From an uncultured Collinsella sp. (GTDB lineage: Bacteria > Actinomycetota > Coriobacteriia > Coriobacteriales > Coriobacteriaceae), in NCBI GenBank assembly GCA_937981515.1, contig CALJNY010000251.1, positions 1 through 7,808 on the forward strand: DNA of 7,808 nucleotides, written 5' to 3'. The notes below the pieces were generated by a model that was given only the letters and a program-made list of their open reading frames with translations, searched no databases and was not told the DNA's origin. Below, piece after piece: positions 1 to 6,398 of this stretch (its first letter is position 1; every line of letters starts with the position of its first letter). A program made the translations under genes and the position numbers.

Positions 1-338
1 CATAGATCGCCATGGAACGCCTCTCTTTACATTGCGGCCGAAGCCCGGAGCCACAACTAAAACTTCAAGTTGAACTTAAACGTTATCCATTGTACTCCGT
101 TGCAATAAAGCTGGAAAGGGTTGCATACCGTCAACGGTCGCCAGCGCACGCCTGTCAACCCGCACCGCTCACGCCACGCCGTCTGGCCCAGCGTCCCGGC
201 CAGCGCCGCCCGCGCCCCCGCTTCGTGTCGAAAATGCGCGTGCCCGCAATCCGCCCCCATAAACCCACCATCTTTGGGTACAAATAACCGCAGACAACTG
301 ACCGTGCCACGCCAACCACCCAGGAGCGGACACCATCC
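1..338. other. gene-free leader upstream of the antiporter
   Basis: No convincing gene is seen on either strand. Open frames here, such as plus 12-287, have low-complexity Arg/Pro-rich translations and no good ribosome site. At 61-77 three alternating 5-base arms (AACTT, AAGTT, AACTT) form two overlapping 11-base palindromes, at 61-71 and 67-77, and a TTGAAC (70-75) that could be a -35 lies within them. No good -10 sits at the right distance (TACTCC at 93-98 is the best). A second weak pair is TTGCAA (100-105) with CATACC (124-129). A 5-bp hairpin lies at 263-279. The antiporter promoter is probably in here but cannot be fixed. Confidence 0.5.
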
Positions 339-1940
339 ATGAACCAGATACTTCTCTTTATCGGCCTCGTCATCATTTTGTGCCTGACCATCAAACCCGT
401 CGGCAAAAAGCTCCCCTTCCCCACCCTGCTCATCTTTATCGCACTCGGCATGCTGCTTGGCGTCAACGGCCCGGCGCACATCGACTTTAGCGACTATGCG
501 CTCACCGAAACCGTCTGCAGCACGGCGCTGCTGTTCATCATGTTCTACGGCGGCTTTAACACCAACATCGACCGCGCCAAACCTGTCGCCGTGCCCGCGG
601 TGCTGCTGAGCACCCTCGGCGTCGTCATCACCGCAGGCATCACGGGCGCCTTTGCGCACTTCGTGCTGGGCTTCGACTGGATCGGCGGCCTGCTGCTGGC
701 ATCGGTCGTGGCGTCTACCGATGCGGCGAGCGTCTTTAGCGTGCTGCGCGAGCATAGTCTGTCGCTGAGAGGTGGCACCGACTCGCTGCTCGAGGTCGAA
801 TCGGGCTCCAACGACCCCGTCGCCTACATGCTCACCGCGGTACTCGCCACACTCGCGGCCGGCGGCGACATCGACATCCCTGTGCTGCTGGCCAAGCAGA
901 TCATCCTAGGCGTGGGGCTGGGTCTTGCCATCGGCTGGACATCCAGCCGCCTGATTGAGCGCGCACACGCAACGGCCGAGGGTGCGCATACCATCTTCTT
1001 GTTCGCCGTGGCCATCGTCGCCTACGCGCTGCCGAGTTATCTGGGCGGCAACGGCTTTTTGGCCGTGTACCTTGCCGGCATTGTACTGGGCGCGAGCGAC
1101 ATCACCGGTAAGGTCGAGCTGGCGCACTTCTTCGACACCCTCACTGAGATGGCCGAGATGACCATCTTCTTTTTGCTCGGCCTGCTCGTGACGCCCGCCC
1201 GCCTGCCGCAAATGCTGCTGCCGGGCCTGGCACTCATGGCGTTTATGCTCTTTGTGAGTCGCCCCATCGCCGTCGGCGTGCTCCTGGCGCCCTTTAAGAC
1301 GAACCCCCGCCAGGTCGCGCTCGTAAGCTGGGCGGGCCTGCGTGGCGCAGCTTCGGTTGTATTTAGCCTCTTTGCCGTGGTTGCCGGTGTCCCCGGCGGT
1401 CACGATCTGTTTGATCTGGTGTTTGTGATTGCCGTGTCGAGCATTGTGGTGCAGGGCTCGCTGCTGCCGGCAGTGGCGAAGAAACTCGATATGATCGATG
1501 CAGAAGGCGACGTGCGCCGCACCTTTAACGATTACCGCGACGAGGACGGCATGTCGTTCATCAAGCTCAAGGTGGGCGCGGGGCATCCGTTTGCTGGGCG
1601 CTCACTCGCGGACATTGGCAGCGTCACGGACATGCTGGTGGTCTTGGTGCTGCGCGATGGCGCGCACCCGGTGCTGCCCAACGGGGATACCGTGATCGAG
1701 GAAGGCGACCTTCTGGTTATGGCCGCACCGACGTTTGAAGAGCGTGCCGAGGTTACGCTGCGCGAGGTCACCGTAACGCCCCACGGTCGCCTGGCCGGCC
1801 AGCGCCTGCGCGACGTGCCGCAGGGCAAGCACCCGTTTATCGTGGTAATGCTCAAGCGCGACGGCCAAACGATCATCCCCGACGGCAACACCCTCATATA
1901 CGCCGGCGACGAAGCCGTCATTGCCACGCTGGCGCCGTAG
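339..1940 (+). CDS. CPA1-type potassium(sodium)/proton antiporter with tandem RCK_C domains
   Basis: This is an inner-membrane antiporter of 533 residues that exchanges K+ or Na+ for H+ and helps control cytoplasmic cation level and pH. Residues about 1-380 are a hydrophobic bundle of roughly a dozen membrane segments. Family hallmarks are STDAASVF (126-133, with transport Asp128), ESGSNDPVA (154-162, with the Asn158-Asp159 pair typical of electroneutral CPA1 exchangers) and WAGLRGAAS (331-339, Arg335). The cytoplasmic tail holds two similar RCK_C/TrkA_C units, about 405-463 and 472-531, each ending in a PNGDTVIEEGD- or PDGNTLIYAGD-type turn. Such units usually bind a nucleotide or ion ligand that gates transport. 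The closest named relatives are NhaP2/CvrA, although E. coli CvrA, as I recall it, carries a different second tail domain. The ATG has AGGAG at 322-326, 12 bases upstream, which is slightly long. Ion specificity cannot be read from the sequence. The gene appears to be transcribed alone and is followed by a large palindrome. Confidence 0.9.
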   Translation: MNQILLFIGLVIILCLTIKPVGKKLPFPTLLIFIALGMLLGVNGPAHIDFSDYALTETVCSTALLFIMFYGGFNTNIDRAKPVAVPAVLLSTLGVVITAGITGAFAHFVLGFDWIGGLLLASVVASTDAASVFSVLREHSLSLRGGTDSLLEVESGSNDPVAYMLTAVLATLAAGGDIDIPVLLAKQIILGVGLGLAIGWTSSRLIERAHATAEGAHTIFLFAVAIVAYALPSYLGGNGFLAVYLAGIVLGASDITGKVELAHFFDTLTEMAEMTIFFLLGLLVTPARLPQMLLPGLALMAFMLFVSRPIAVGVLLAPFKTNPRQVALVSWAGLRGAASVVFSLFAVVAGVPGGHDLFDLVFVIAVSSIVVQGSLLPAVAKKLDMIDAEGDVRRTFNDYRDEDGMSFIKLKVGAGHPFAGRSLADIGSVTDMLVVLVLRDGAHPVLPNGDTVIEEGDLLVMAAPTFEERAEVTLREVTVTPHGRLAGQRLRDVPQGKHPFIVVMLKRDGQTIIPDGNTLIYAGDEAVIATLAP

Positions 1941-2036
1941 CCATCCCCACCCATAAGTTGCGGTGAAATAGGGACTGAGTAGGCCCCCTAGCAGCCTAAA
2001 CAGTCCCTATTTCACCGCAAGTTATTAAGGGGATGG
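1941..2036. repeat. 96-base palindrome with a perfect 20-bp stem, REP/MITE-like
   Basis: TTGCGGTGAAATAGGGACTG (1958-1977) is the exact reverse complement of 2001-2020, with a 23-base loop. The structure continues outward: ATAA (1953-1956) pairs with TTAT (2022-2025), and CCATCCCC (1941-1948) pairs with GGGGATGG (2029-2036). Inside the loop, TAGGC (1980-1984) pairs with GCCTA (1994-1998). It starts directly after the antiporter stop codon. No T-run follows on the plus strand, so it is not a textbook terminator, though it could block 3' exonucleases or slow polymerase. The size and symmetry fit a REP-type or MITE-type dispersed repeat. Genome copy number is unknown. Confidence 0.8.
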
Positions 2037-2065
2037 GTTGAAAAACATTTGGATTGACACCGAAA

Positions 2066-2124
2066 TGAAAAAAGCCGGGGAAAACGTCCCCGGCACTTGG
2101 AAGCCTTCTCTCTTGAGATGACCG
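2066..2124 (-). ncRNA. putative small RNA, leftward unit of the divergent pair
   Basis: A transcript of about 57 nt is predicted, starting near 2123 and ending in the T-run at 2073-2068. It contains a 4-bp hairpin (TCTC 2118-2115, loop AAGA, GAGA 2110-2107) and then the terminator hairpin. The rightward unit has a hairpin in the same place with a different paired sequence (CCCTC/GAGGG), so pairing is kept while bases change, which argues for RNA rather than peptide. No known RNA family is recognised. Expression is inferred only from the promoter and terminator. Confidence 0.42.
2068..2094 (-). terminator. intrinsic terminator, leftward
   Basis: On the minus strand, GCCGGGG (2094-2088), a 7-base loop, CCCCGGC (2080-2074) and six T residues (2073-2068) form a 7-bp G+C stem plus U-run. 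It ends the leftward small unit and would also stop antisense transcription from entering the antiporter gene. Confidence 0.82.
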
Positions 2125-2129
2125 ACTTC

Positions 2130-2159
2130 TTTATATCACGAACGTTAGCCAGATGCCAT
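2130..2159 (-). promoter_or_regulatory. putative promoter of the leftward small RNA
   Basis: On the minus strand there is an extended -10 TGATATAAA (plus positions 2130-2138). With an 18-base spacer, a weak -35 ATGGCA falls at 2159-2154 (4 of 6 to TTGACA). The extended TG may compensate for the poor -35. Confidence 0.4.
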
Positions 2160-2196
2160 TCATTGAGGGCTTTATCAGGCGCGCCATCCCATCCAC

Positions 2197-2235
2197 ATGG
2201 CGCCATTTGAAAGCCGTCCGATCTCATGCTATAAA
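2197..2235 (+). promoter_or_regulatory. promoter of the rightward small RNA with adjoining palindrome
   Basis: TTGAAA (2207-2212), a 17-base spacer and TATAAA (2230-2235) preceded by TG at 2227-2228 make a near-ideal sigma-70-type promoter, the best in the window. A perfect 10-base palindrome ATGGCGCCAT (2197-2206) directly abuts the -35 and could be an operator. A related GGCGCGCCAT lies at 2178-2187. Confidence 0.62.
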
Positions 2236-2241
2236 GAAATC

Positions 2242-2298
2242 GGTACCCTCCAAAAGAGGGGCCTCCAAGAGCCGGGGTCTTACCCCCGGCATTTTTTT
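2242..2298 (+). ncRNA. putative small RNA, rightward unit of the divergent pair
   Basis: A transcript of about 57 nt is predicted from about 2242, 7 bases after the -10, to the T-run ending at 2298. It holds the hairpin CCCTC (2246-2250), loop CAAAA, GAGGG (2256-2260), then TCCAAG and the terminator stem. No reading frame with a start and ribosome site fits inside. It could be a free sRNA, or an attenuated leader that lost its gene, since nothing coding follows on this strand for more than 600 bases. The family is not recognised. Confidence 0.48.
2271..2298 (+). terminator. intrinsic terminator, rightward
   Basis: GCCGGGG (2271-2277), a 6-base loop and CCCCGGC (2284-2290) are followed by A and seven T residues (2292-2298). 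It is the mirror counterpart of the leftward terminator at 2068-2094. Confidence 0.85.
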
Positions 2299-2662
2299 GT
2301 GCGCAAAGTCACCGCAACCCCTGCCTTGTCCCTAAGAGGGGCGGGGCAGCCGTCCCGAATTGGCCACTCTTGAGCATCAATCGCCCCGGCTGGGGTCTCG
2401 TTGCGGACAATTAGCGTCTCTCAAAACTAAGTGAGTAGACTTTTGTCGAATCGCCGACCACGTCACCAAAGCACAAGTCTGTGACCTGCGGGTTTGTTGA
2501 AGCAAATTTGTCGGGTGTTCAGGATTTCCAAAAAAGTCTACTCACTTAGCCAGCGTGCAGTCAAAACAGAACCGTCGCGAGGTCATTAGACTCCATTGCG
2601 CCGGCTTATCGTGCATTTTCGCGCAGCTGCGGGTGCAGACGCCCCATCCCAAATTAGCTACC
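2299..2662. other. gene-free stretch between the small RNAs and the acidic protein
   Basis: No protein gene is supported on either strand. At 2312-2406 three nested helices are possible: CCGCAAC (2312-2318) with GTTGCGG (2400-2406), CTGCC (2321-2325) with GGCAG (2345-2349) enclosing CCCT/AGGG (2330-2340), and CCCC/GGGG (2384-2395). At 2427-2549 lies a MITE-like element, listed separately. From 2550 to 2662 no structure or signal is seen. Confidence 0.5.
2427..2549. repeat. 123-base MITE-like element with perfect 18-bp inverted ends
   Basis: CTAAGTGAGTAGACTTTT (2427-2444) is the exact reverse complement of 2532-2549. The interior holds two short inverted repeats, GTCG/CGAC (2445-2448 with 2455-2458) and GTCAC/GTGAC (2462-2466 with 2481-2485), but no gene. 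Size and ends fit a non-autonomous insertion sequence derivative. There is no clear target-site duplication next to the ends. The parent transposase is unknown. Confidence 0.68.
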
Positions 2663-2854
2663 TTAGTCATCGTCGACGGCAAAGTCGCGGAGGTCGAGGC
2701 CTTCGCGTTCGGCTCGGTCTAGAAGCTCTTGAGGGGACTCATCCTCGATATCCATCATGTCGAGCATGGCAGCAGGAAAACCCACGCCCGCCGCACTCCC
2801 CGCGCGGTCGAGCAGGCTCTCGCGCAATTGGTCTACATCAACGTCGATCTTCAT
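2663..2854 (-). CDS. small acidic protein of unknown function
   Basis: This gene encodes 63 residues with 19 Asp/Glu against 6 Lys/Arg, so it is strongly negative at neutral pH. The ATG at 2854 is chosen because an AGGAG (plus 2862-2866) lies 7 bases upstream. An in-frame TTG at 2875 would put that site inside the gene. The middle, GFPAAMLDMMDIEDESPQEL (25-44), followed by LLDRAEREGLDLRDF (44-58), reads as two amphipathic helices, and it resembles short uncharacterised proteins with a GFPAA motif that I recall from Firmicutes and Actinobacteria. There is no signal peptide or membrane segment. It is divergent from the pyrophosphohydrolase gene, with 114 bases between the start codons, so shared regulation is possible. 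A role as a DNA mimic or partner of the neighbouring cassette is only a guess. Confidence 0.7.
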   Translation of the reverse strand: MKIDVDVDQLRESLLDRAGSAAGVGFPAAMLDMMDIEDESPQELLDRAEREGLDLRDFAVDDD

Positions 2855-2892
2855 GATGAAACTCCTACTGGACAATCGCTACCGCATAAGTC

Positions 2893-2937
2893 GCACACCC
2901 CAAATGATGTGCAATAAATCCCAGATACGGCCATAAT
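2893..2937 (+). promoter_or_regulatory. divergent intergenic region: dyad and possible cassette promoter
   Basis: The inverted repeat GCACA (2893-2897) and TGTGC (2908-2912) overlaps a weak -35 (TGTGCA 2908-2913). A good -10 CATAAT (2932-2937) follows after 18 bases, placing a start about 25 bases before the cassette ATG. The dyad could be an operator for one or both divergent genes. It is short, so chance is not excluded. Confidence 0.35.
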
Positions 2938-2968
2938 AAAACAATGAACATCAGGGAGGTTGCGGACG

Positions 2969-3325
2969 ATGGATAAGCTCGGTGCCATGACGGAACAAGT
3001 CAGGAACTTTTGTGATGCACGCGACTGGCGCAAATATCACACGCCAAAGGAACTCGCCATCGGCATGGCAACTGAGTCCTCCGAGCTCCTTCAGCTCTTT
3101 CGTTTTATGAGCGATGAGCGCATTGCAGAAATGCTCGAAGACACTGAACAACGCCAAGCCGTCGAAGACGAGGTCACCGACACGCTCATCTTTCTCCTGC
3201 GTTTTGCCGATCTAAACGGAATCGATCTCCCAACCGCTCTCTCGTCCAAACTCATGCGCAATAGCGAGCGCTACCCCATCAACGCATCATCCAATGAATA
3301 CATAAAGGCGGAACACCGTGAGTAG
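2969..3325 (+). CDS. MazG/DCTPP1-like nucleotide pyrophosphohydrolase
   Basis: This is a 118-residue all-alpha NTP pyrophosphatase that would hydrolyse a (d)NTP to its monophosphate and pyrophosphate, using Mg2+. The N-terminal half, with RDWRKYHTPKEL (18-29) then ESSELLQLFRF (36-46), closely follows the RDW-F-H-P pattern of RS21-C6/DCTPP1 dCTPases. Metal ligands are visible as E36-x-x-E39 and E68-x-x-D71, and the KLMRNSERYP tail (94-103) matches the family's C-terminal K-x-x-x-N-x-x-RYP pattern. Length is normal for the single-domain group. GGGAGG (2954-2959) is 9 bases before the ATG. An in-frame TTG at 2960 directly abuts that site and is rejected. Its last 8 bases overlap the start of the helicase-nuclease gene, so the two are probably coupled. 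It may remove odd nucleotides or deplete dNTPs. Substrate is not determinable here. Confidence 0.88.
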   Translation: MDKLGAMTEQVRNFCDARDWRKYHTPKELAIGMATESSELLQLFRFMSDERIAEMLEDTEQRQAVEDEVTDTLIFLLRFADLNGIDLPTALSSKLMRNSERYPINASSNEYIKAEHRE

Positions 3326-5060
3326 CGAGTTCGCCCTTCGGCAATACACGCTTCCCCTACCCAAGCCCTTCGAGGCAAGCGAATCGCTACAAGACTTTGG
3401 CACGCCAGAGCCCGGGGCTCACCATGACGAGAGCTGGCCTGTTCTCTACATCCTGACCAACAGTAAAAAGAAGACGGCATACATTGGCCAAACAACCAAC
3501 TATCAACGCCGCATGAAGCAACACGCCGCAAACGTTGACAAGGATTTCGATCGAACACTTCTGATCGACAACCCAACCTTCAATCAATCAGCGACATTTG
3601 AATTTGAAAACAGACTCATCGAACTGTTCTGCGCTGATGAGAAATTCCAGGTAACCAATGCCAACAACGGCTATGCCCAGTTCGATTATTTTGAGCGGCC
3701 TCAGTATCGACAGAAGTTCCGAGACCTCTGGACGAAGCTTCGTGAGGAGAACTACGCGATTCATCCGATTGAAGAGCTCGAGAACTCCGATCTGTTCAAG
3801 TTCTCGCCTTTCAAGACGCTTACGCCCGACCAATACGAAACGATCGAGACGATTTATAAACGTCTCGAACAGGAGCATGAAGACGTAAAACATGGCGGCT
3901 CAAAAAGAGAACGTATAACCGTCGTGAACGGCGCGCCGGGAACAGGCAAAACAATCCTCGCCATCAGTCTCATGTTCAAAATCAAAAATGAGCCCAACCT
4001 TTCCGGTCTGCGAGTCGGTTTTGTCACCCCCATGGATTCCCTGAAGAAGACCCTCAGGAAACTCACGCACTTCCTTCCAGGGTTAAAGCCCGGCAATATC
4101 TTGAGCCCCAGTGACGTAACCAAAAACGATCGTTATGACATCCTACTTGTCGACGAAGCACATCGACTGGGTAATTATCTAAGCACGGGTTCCGGCATTA
4201 AGGCCTTCTATAACACTTGCGATCGCCTCGGCCTTCCACATACGAGCAACCAAGTTGACTGGATATTCAAATGCTGCGACAAGGCATATCTTTTCTATGA
4301 CCCCAAGCAGCAAGTCAGGGCATCCGGCCTCAATCGAGACGGTCTTGAGCGGCGACTCAATCAGCTCGAGGAAGCGGGCATTGAAACTGAAGAGTTCAGC
4401 CTAAGTACGCAAATGCGCGTGCGCGGTGGTGACGAATATCTCGATTTTGTCTACGACCTACTCGACAACAAGGCGTATATGCATGCCGGCATGAAGTTTG
4501 GTGAACTCTTTGCCTCGGAGCCCTACGACTCGCGAGACAAGGACCCCGGAAGCGATGTGCCACGCTATCAATTTGGCATTGTCAACCGATTCGAAGACTT
4601 CTGCTCCCTACAACAAGCTAAGGAAGAAGAAGCCAGCCTATCTCGCATGACTGCCGGCTTCGCTTGGAAGTGGGAAACCAAGACCAATAAAGATGCGTTC
4701 GATATCGTCATTGAGGGCATTCGCAAACGTTGGAATTCAACTCAAAAGGATTGGGTCAACTCGGCCAACGCCGTCAATGAGGTTGGTTGCATTCACACGG
4801 TGCAGGGCTACGACCTCAATTACGGGTTCGTAATTCTGGGTCCCGACATTTACTACGACTACGACAAGGGGGCCGTCTGCATTAACAAGGCAAACTTCAA
4901 AGATGCCGTCGCCAAGAAAAAGGCGAGCGACGAAGACCTGCGAAAGATCATCGTCAACGCCTACTACGTCCTGATGACGCGCGGCATGCTAGGAACGTTT
5001 CTCTACGTGTGCGACCCTGCGCTCAAGGAGTATTTGTCACGGTATATCCCGGTGATATAG
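3318..5060 (+). CDS. GIY-YIG nuclease fused to DUF2075 (COG3410) helicase-like ATPase
   Basis: A 580-residue cytoplasmic protein. Residues about 41-125 form a GIY-YIG nuclease: LYI (43-45), AYIGQT (54-59), Arg64/65, His69 and the catalytic-type FENRLI (96-101, Glu97-Asn98). Residues about 165-575 are a DUF2075, Schlafen-like superfamily 1 helicase core. It has Walker A GAPGTGKT (205-212, Lys211), Walker B LLVDEAH (276-282), YDPKQQ (327-332), STQMR (363-367), HTVQGYDLN (493-501) and YVLMTRG (550-556, Arg555). No key residue appears lost, so both activities are likely intact. The GTG start at 3318 lies inside the end of the pyrophosphohydrolase gene, with a modest AAAGGCGG site (3304-3311). Base composition is clearly lower in G+C than serA. 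The fusion is known as an uncharacterised family. A role in phage defence or DNA/RNA processing is inference from domains and partner. Confidence 0.9.
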   Translation: MSSEFALRQYTLPLPKPFEASESLQDFGTPEPGAHHDESWPVLYILTNSKKKTAYIGQTTNYQRRMKQHAANVDKDFDRTLLIDNPTFNQSATFEFENRLIELFCADEKFQVTNANNGYAQFDYFERPQYRQKFRDLWTKLREENYAIHPIEELENSDLFKFSPFKTLTPDQYETIETIYKRLEQEHEDVKHGGSKRERITVVNGAPGTGKTILAISLMFKIKNEPNLSGLRVGFVTPMDSLKKTLRKLTHFLPGLKPGNILSPSDVTKNDRYDILLVDEAHRLGNYLSTGSGIKAFYNTCDRLGLPHTSNQVDWIFKCCDKAYLFYDPKQQVRASGLNRDGLERRLNQLEEAGIETEEFSLSTQMRVRGGDEYLDFVYDLLDNKAYMHAGMKFGELFASEPYDSRDKDPGSDVPRYQFGIVNRFEDFCSLQQAKEEEASLSRMTAGFAWKWETKTNKDAFDIVIEGIRKRWNSTQKDWVNSANAVNEVGCIHTVQGYDLNYGFVILGPDIYYDYDKGAVCINKANFKDAVAKKKASDEDLRKIIVNAYYVLMTRGMLGTFLYVCDPALKEYLSRYIPVI

Positions 5061-5130
5061 ACCAGACGACCGCCCTCCCCCATGTAACCATCCTGTAAAT
5101 CATAGCGGCACACTCGGGTTTTACCGTGAT

Positions 5131-5163
5131 GCGGTCGCGCCTGGCGCTCCGCTGTGCTAAAGT
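5131..5163 (+). promoter_or_regulatory. putative serC promoter with overlapping dyad
   Basis: A -10-like TAAAGT (5158-5163) lies 38 bases before the serC ATG. No good -35 is found at the right distance. Instead an imperfect 22-base palindrome fills 5131-5152: GCGG/CCGC outside and GCGCC-T-GGCGC (5137-5147) inside. It could bind an activator or repressor, or be a remnant terminator of the upstream cassette, but it has no T-run. A perfect GAACGTTC (5169-5176) follows the -10. Confidence 0.38.
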
Positions 5164-5201
5164 ATCCCGAACGTTCAAACGACTACGAGGGGAACTAGAA
5201 G

Positions 5202-6325
<1,124 letters not shown>

Positions 6326-6326
<1 letters not shown>

Positions 6327-6342
6327 CCCGCAACACGCGGGC
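6326..6342 (+). other. GC hairpin between serC and serA
   Basis: GCCCGC (6326-6331), loop AACAC and GCGGGC (6337-6342) form a perfect 6-bp stem beginning at the last base of the serC stop codon. No T-run follows, so it is not a standard terminator. It may stabilise the serC message end or lower read-through into serA. Confidence 0.6.
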
Positions 6343-6398
6343 CGACCAGCCACCTCAGACCACCCTGTTTAGATTAAAACCTGCTAAGGAGTTTTTCC

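Larger units (their letters stand above)
2068..2298. repeat. imperfect inverted repeat carrying two divergent small-RNA-like units
   Basis: The left arm, read on the minus strand from 2134 down to 2088, aligns without gaps to the plus-strand right arm 2231-2277 at 34 of 47 positions. Similarity continues through a GC hairpin and a T-run at both ends. Each arm holds, in order going outward, an extended -10 (TGnTATAAA), a small hairpin, a TCCAAG linker, and a GCCGGGG/CCCCGGC terminator hairpin. The centre, about 2139-2226, is not symmetric. This looks like an inverted duplication of one transcription unit. Confidence 0.7.

Noticed and set aside
57..755. Long open frame of 232 codons on the minus strand
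   Set aside because: It runs antisense over the antiporter gene; its His/Asp/Gln-rich translation is typical of a frame mirrored from a high-GC gene and no family is seen.
906..1586. Minus-strand frame of 226 codons
   Set aside because: Also a mirror of the antiporter gene, with no recognisable domain and no ribosome site reason to prefer it.
2012..2335. Two opposite-strand frames sharing an IKKSV-x-S-type peptide
   Set aside because: The shared peptide is a by-product of the inverted repeat. Both frames run straight through terminator hairpins, and the hairpin pairing pattern favours RNA.
2421..2567. TCAAAAC at 2421-2427 and 2561-2567 as a target-site duplication of the MITE-like element
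   Set aside because: The left copy overlaps the element end and the right copy lies 11 bases beyond the other end, so they do not flank it correctly.
5169..5176. GAACGTTC as a LexA/SOS box
   Set aside because: Gram-positive LexA boxes have the GAAC and GTTC halves separated by about four bases; here they touch.
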